The notes under the pieces are model-generated. The model was not told the DNA's origin. It saw only the letters and a program-made list of their open reading frames with translations, and did not search any database. Positions 6,229-7,445 of a DNA stretch of 7,445 nt are shown here, piece after piece. A program made the position numbers and the translations under genes. The DNA comes from an uncultured bacterium (GTDB lineage Bacteria > Hydrogenedentota > Hydrogenedentia > Hydrogenedentales > CAITNO01), in the NCBI GenBank assembly GCA_937923585.1, contig CALDSM010000172.1:1-7445 (forward strand). The letters run 5' to 3'. Position 1 is the first letter of the stretch. Each line of letters begins with the position of its first letter.

Positions 6229-7213
6229 GCGCGCATGGCGGTTTCATCAACCCGGAAACATTGCGAATCTGGCACTGGAAGAGGTTCCCGACCTTGAACC
6301 CGGCCCGGGAGAGGCGCTGGTGCGCGTGAAGTGCGCCGCACTGAATCCGGCGGACCGGTTTCTGGTGGAGGGCAAGTATCCCCGCGCCGGCGCACCGCCG
6401 TTCACACCGGGCCGCGACGGGGCGGGCGTGGTGGTTAAGGCCGTGAAGGGCGGTTCATTCAAGGAGGGCGATGCCGTGTGTGTGCTGGGCGGGCTTACCG
6501 GCATATCCAAACAGGGCACTCTCGCCGAATACACGGCCGTGCCGGAAGAGTGGCTCGCGCCGGTGCCCGGCGGCTGGACGCTGGAAGAGGCGGCCGCAGG
6601 ACCGCTCACCTACCTGACCGCATGGCGGGCACTGGTGGTGTGCGGGCACCTGGTTCGCGGCGAGACGGTGATGATCACCGGGGCTTCCGGCGGAGTCGGT
6701 TCGGCCAGTGTCAGCCTGGCGTCCGCCCTGGGCGCGCGGGTGGTGGCGTTGTCAAGAGATGCCGACCGCAGGGCGGCGCTGGCAGAGCGCGGTGCGGCGG
6801 TGGTGGTGGATGCGGGGGCGGACGACTTGGACGGGGCGCTGAAGACCGCGCTGGGCAACGACCGCCCGGCACTCATCGTGGAGAATCTGGGCGGCCCATG
6901 GCTGGACCTTTCCGCCCGCTTTGCCGCGCCCTTCGGACGGATTATGGTGGTCGGTCTGCTTGCCGGCCTCACCGCTGAGATTACGGTTGGACTGCTCATT
7001 CATAAGAGCTTGAAAATAGAGGGATTAAGTGTCGGGTATTACAGCGGGGAGGAAGCGCAGACCGCATGGAAGGAAATCGTCCGTCGTCTTGATTCGATTC
7101 CTCAGCGACCGGCCATAGCCTGCGCGGTTGGATTTGAGGACGTTCAGGAAGGCTTTGCCCGCATGAACCAAGGGTTGCTTGGCAAGGTGGTTGTCAGGGT
7201 CAGCGCAGACTGA
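6227..7213 (+). CDS. Zinc-free MDR-family NAD(P)H quinone oxidoreductase-like protein
   Basis: The 328-residue protein belongs to the medium-chain dehydrogenase/reductase superfamily, quinone oxidoreductase (zeta-crystallin) branch. It likely reduces quinones or other alpha,beta-unsaturated carbonyls with NADPH in the cytoplasm; the true substrate cannot be told from sequence. The N-terminal GroES-like domain shows ALNPADRFLVEGKYP (38-52) and PFTPGRDGAGVV (58-69). GPLTYLTAWRAL (125-136) leads into the Rossmann site MITGASGGVGSASVSLA (149-165), and the protein ends with GFEDVQEGFARM and GKVVVRV. The catalytic Cys and structural four-Cys cluster of zinc alcohol dehydrogenases are missing, as expected of this branch. 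Length is typical. It is divergent from tilS across a 70-bp gap and has no obvious functional link to it. Its own promoter was not identified. Confidence 0.93.
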   Translation: MRAWRFHQPGNIANLALEEVPDLEPGPGEALVRVKCAALNPADRFLVEGKYPRAGAPPFTPGRDGAGVVVKAVKGGSFKEGDAVCVLGGLTGISKQGTLAEYTAVPEEWLAPVPGGWTLEEAAAGPLTYLTAWRALVVCGHLVRGETVMITGASGGVGSASVSLASALGARVVALSRDADRRAALAERGAAVVVDAGADDLDGALKTALGNDRPALIVENLGGPWLDLSARFAAPFGRIMVVGLLAGLTAEITVGLLIHKSLKIEGLSVGYYSGEEAQTAWKEIVRRLDSIPQRPAIACAVGFEDVQEGFARMNQGLLGKVVVRVSAD

Positions 7214-7272
7214 CATCCACAACATATGGTGGTTCTCTGGCTTGTCGGTCGAATTCAGGCACAACAAAATGC

Positions 7273-7301
7273 TTGACAACACCCGAGCAGGGTGCTACAA
7301 T
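7273..7301 (+). promoter_or_regulatory. Near-consensus sigma-70 promoter
   Basis: TTGACA (7273-7278) is a perfect -35. After exactly 17 bp comes TACAAT (7296-7301), five of six to the -10 consensus. This is the best promoter in the window. It points right, so transcription would start near 7308. Confidence 0.85.
7280..7294. promoter_or_regulatory. Operator-like palindrome inside the promoter spacer
   Basis: CACCC (7280-7284) and GGGTG (7290-7294) are perfect 5-bp arms around GAGCA, placed exactly between the -35 and -10 boxes. A repressor bound here would block RNA polymerase. The arms are short, so chance is not excluded. Confidence 0.35.
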
Positions 7302-7326
7302 CGCTTGCATTGAAGGCTAGGTTGGA

Positions 7327-7377
7327 ATGTGTGTCATGGTTTGTCTTGTTCCAGCCTGTGTGTTGGAAGTAATATGA
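7327..7377 (+). CDS. Possible 16-residue Cys-rich leader peptide
   Basis: ATG at 7327, about 20 nt after the predicted transcription start, opens a 16-codon frame reading MCVMVCLVPACVLEVI. It stops at TGA 7375-7377, which overlaps the next ATG (7374) as ATGA. Three of the 16 residues are Cys and the rest mostly hydrophobic. Upstream AAGG is about ten bases away, a weak ribosome site. Position and overlap suggest a leader peptide coupled to the downstream ORF, but so short a frame could be accidental. Confidence 0.3.
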   Translation: MCVMVCLVPACVLEVI

Positions 7378-7445
7378 GCCGTGCGAGAAGGAGCAACGCC
7401 CCGGCCAGTTTGTGGGGTGCGCCTCTCGCTGAAACAGGGAACAGC
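7374..7445 (+). CDS. Start of an unidentified ORF (cut by the right edge)
   Basis: ATG at 7374 opens a frame of 24 codons, still open at the window end: MSRARRSNAPASLWGAPLAE and four more residues. GGAAG lies about four bases upstream. It follows the strong promoter at 7273-7301 and overlaps the possible leader peptide by four bases. The visible part is basic and Ala/Ser-rich, and no family is recognisable. Most of it also lies in a strong RNA stem-loop (7383-7429), so a noncoding RNA is an alternative reading. Confidence 0.4.
   Translation, partial: MSRARRSNAPASLWGAPLAETGNS
7383..7429 (+). ncRNA. Strong interrupted stem-loop downstream of the promoter
   Basis: GCGAGA (7383-7388) pairs with TCTCGC (7424-7429), GG (7390-7391) with CC (7422-7423), and G plus CCCC (7398-7402) with GGGG plus C (7414-7417 and 7420), with internal loops and an 11-nt apical loop. 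Such a long stem shortly after a promoter could belong to a structured RNA or regulate the start of the ORF. No 6S, tmRNA, SRP or RNase P signature is recognised in the visible part. Confidence 0.3.

Overview
The window comes from a GC-rich bacterium with classic Shine-Dalgarno sites and Tat-exported NAD(P)-fold oxidoreductases. Exported Gfo/Idh/MocA proteins with an N-terminal Tat signal are typical of planctomycete, verrucomicrobial, lentisphaeral and Hydrogenedentota-type lineages. The decamer and REP-like intergenic repeats fit a large, repeat-bearing environmental genome of that kind. This placement is inference; no marker gene fixes the phylum.

Layout, left to right. Positions 1-1031 (minus) hold most of a Tat-exported Gfo/Idh/MocA oxidoreductase that runs off the left edge, with its leader and a probable promoter at 1160-1190. 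Positions 1032-2136 are a repeat-rich gap of about 1.1 kb. It holds one plausible orphan 77-residue Tat-signal ORF (1545-1778, minus), a doubtful ORF (1267-1548, minus), a 9-bp-period GTCCAT repeat, and a 91-bp palindromic element built from two inverted REP-like units (1994-2084). Next come apbE (2137-3180, minus; exported FAD:protein FMN transferase) and, divergently, deoC (3339-4001, plus; deoxyribose-phosphate aldolase). A 240-bp convergent gap follows, with two opposed blocks of 10-bp-period GTCCGTG repeats. The tilS-hpt operon lies on the minus strand (6156-4242; genes overlap by 14 nt) and encodes tRNA(Ile2) lysidine synthetase and hypoxanthine phosphoribosyltransferase. A zinc-free MDR quinone-oxidoreductase-like gene (6227-7213, plus) is divergent from tilS. 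The right edge has a near-consensus sigma-70 promoter with a palindrome in its spacer, a possible 16-codon Cys-rich leader peptide, and the start of an unidentified ORF or structured RNA.

The protein genes are mostly ordinary housekeeping or metabolic genes: tRNA decoding, purine and deoxynucleoside salvage, flavinylation and redox. They do not form one pathway. I see no convincing new multi-gene system. The items most worth a second look are intergenic: the REPIN-like palindrome, the helical-period decamer arrays, and the promoter/leader arrangement at the right edge.
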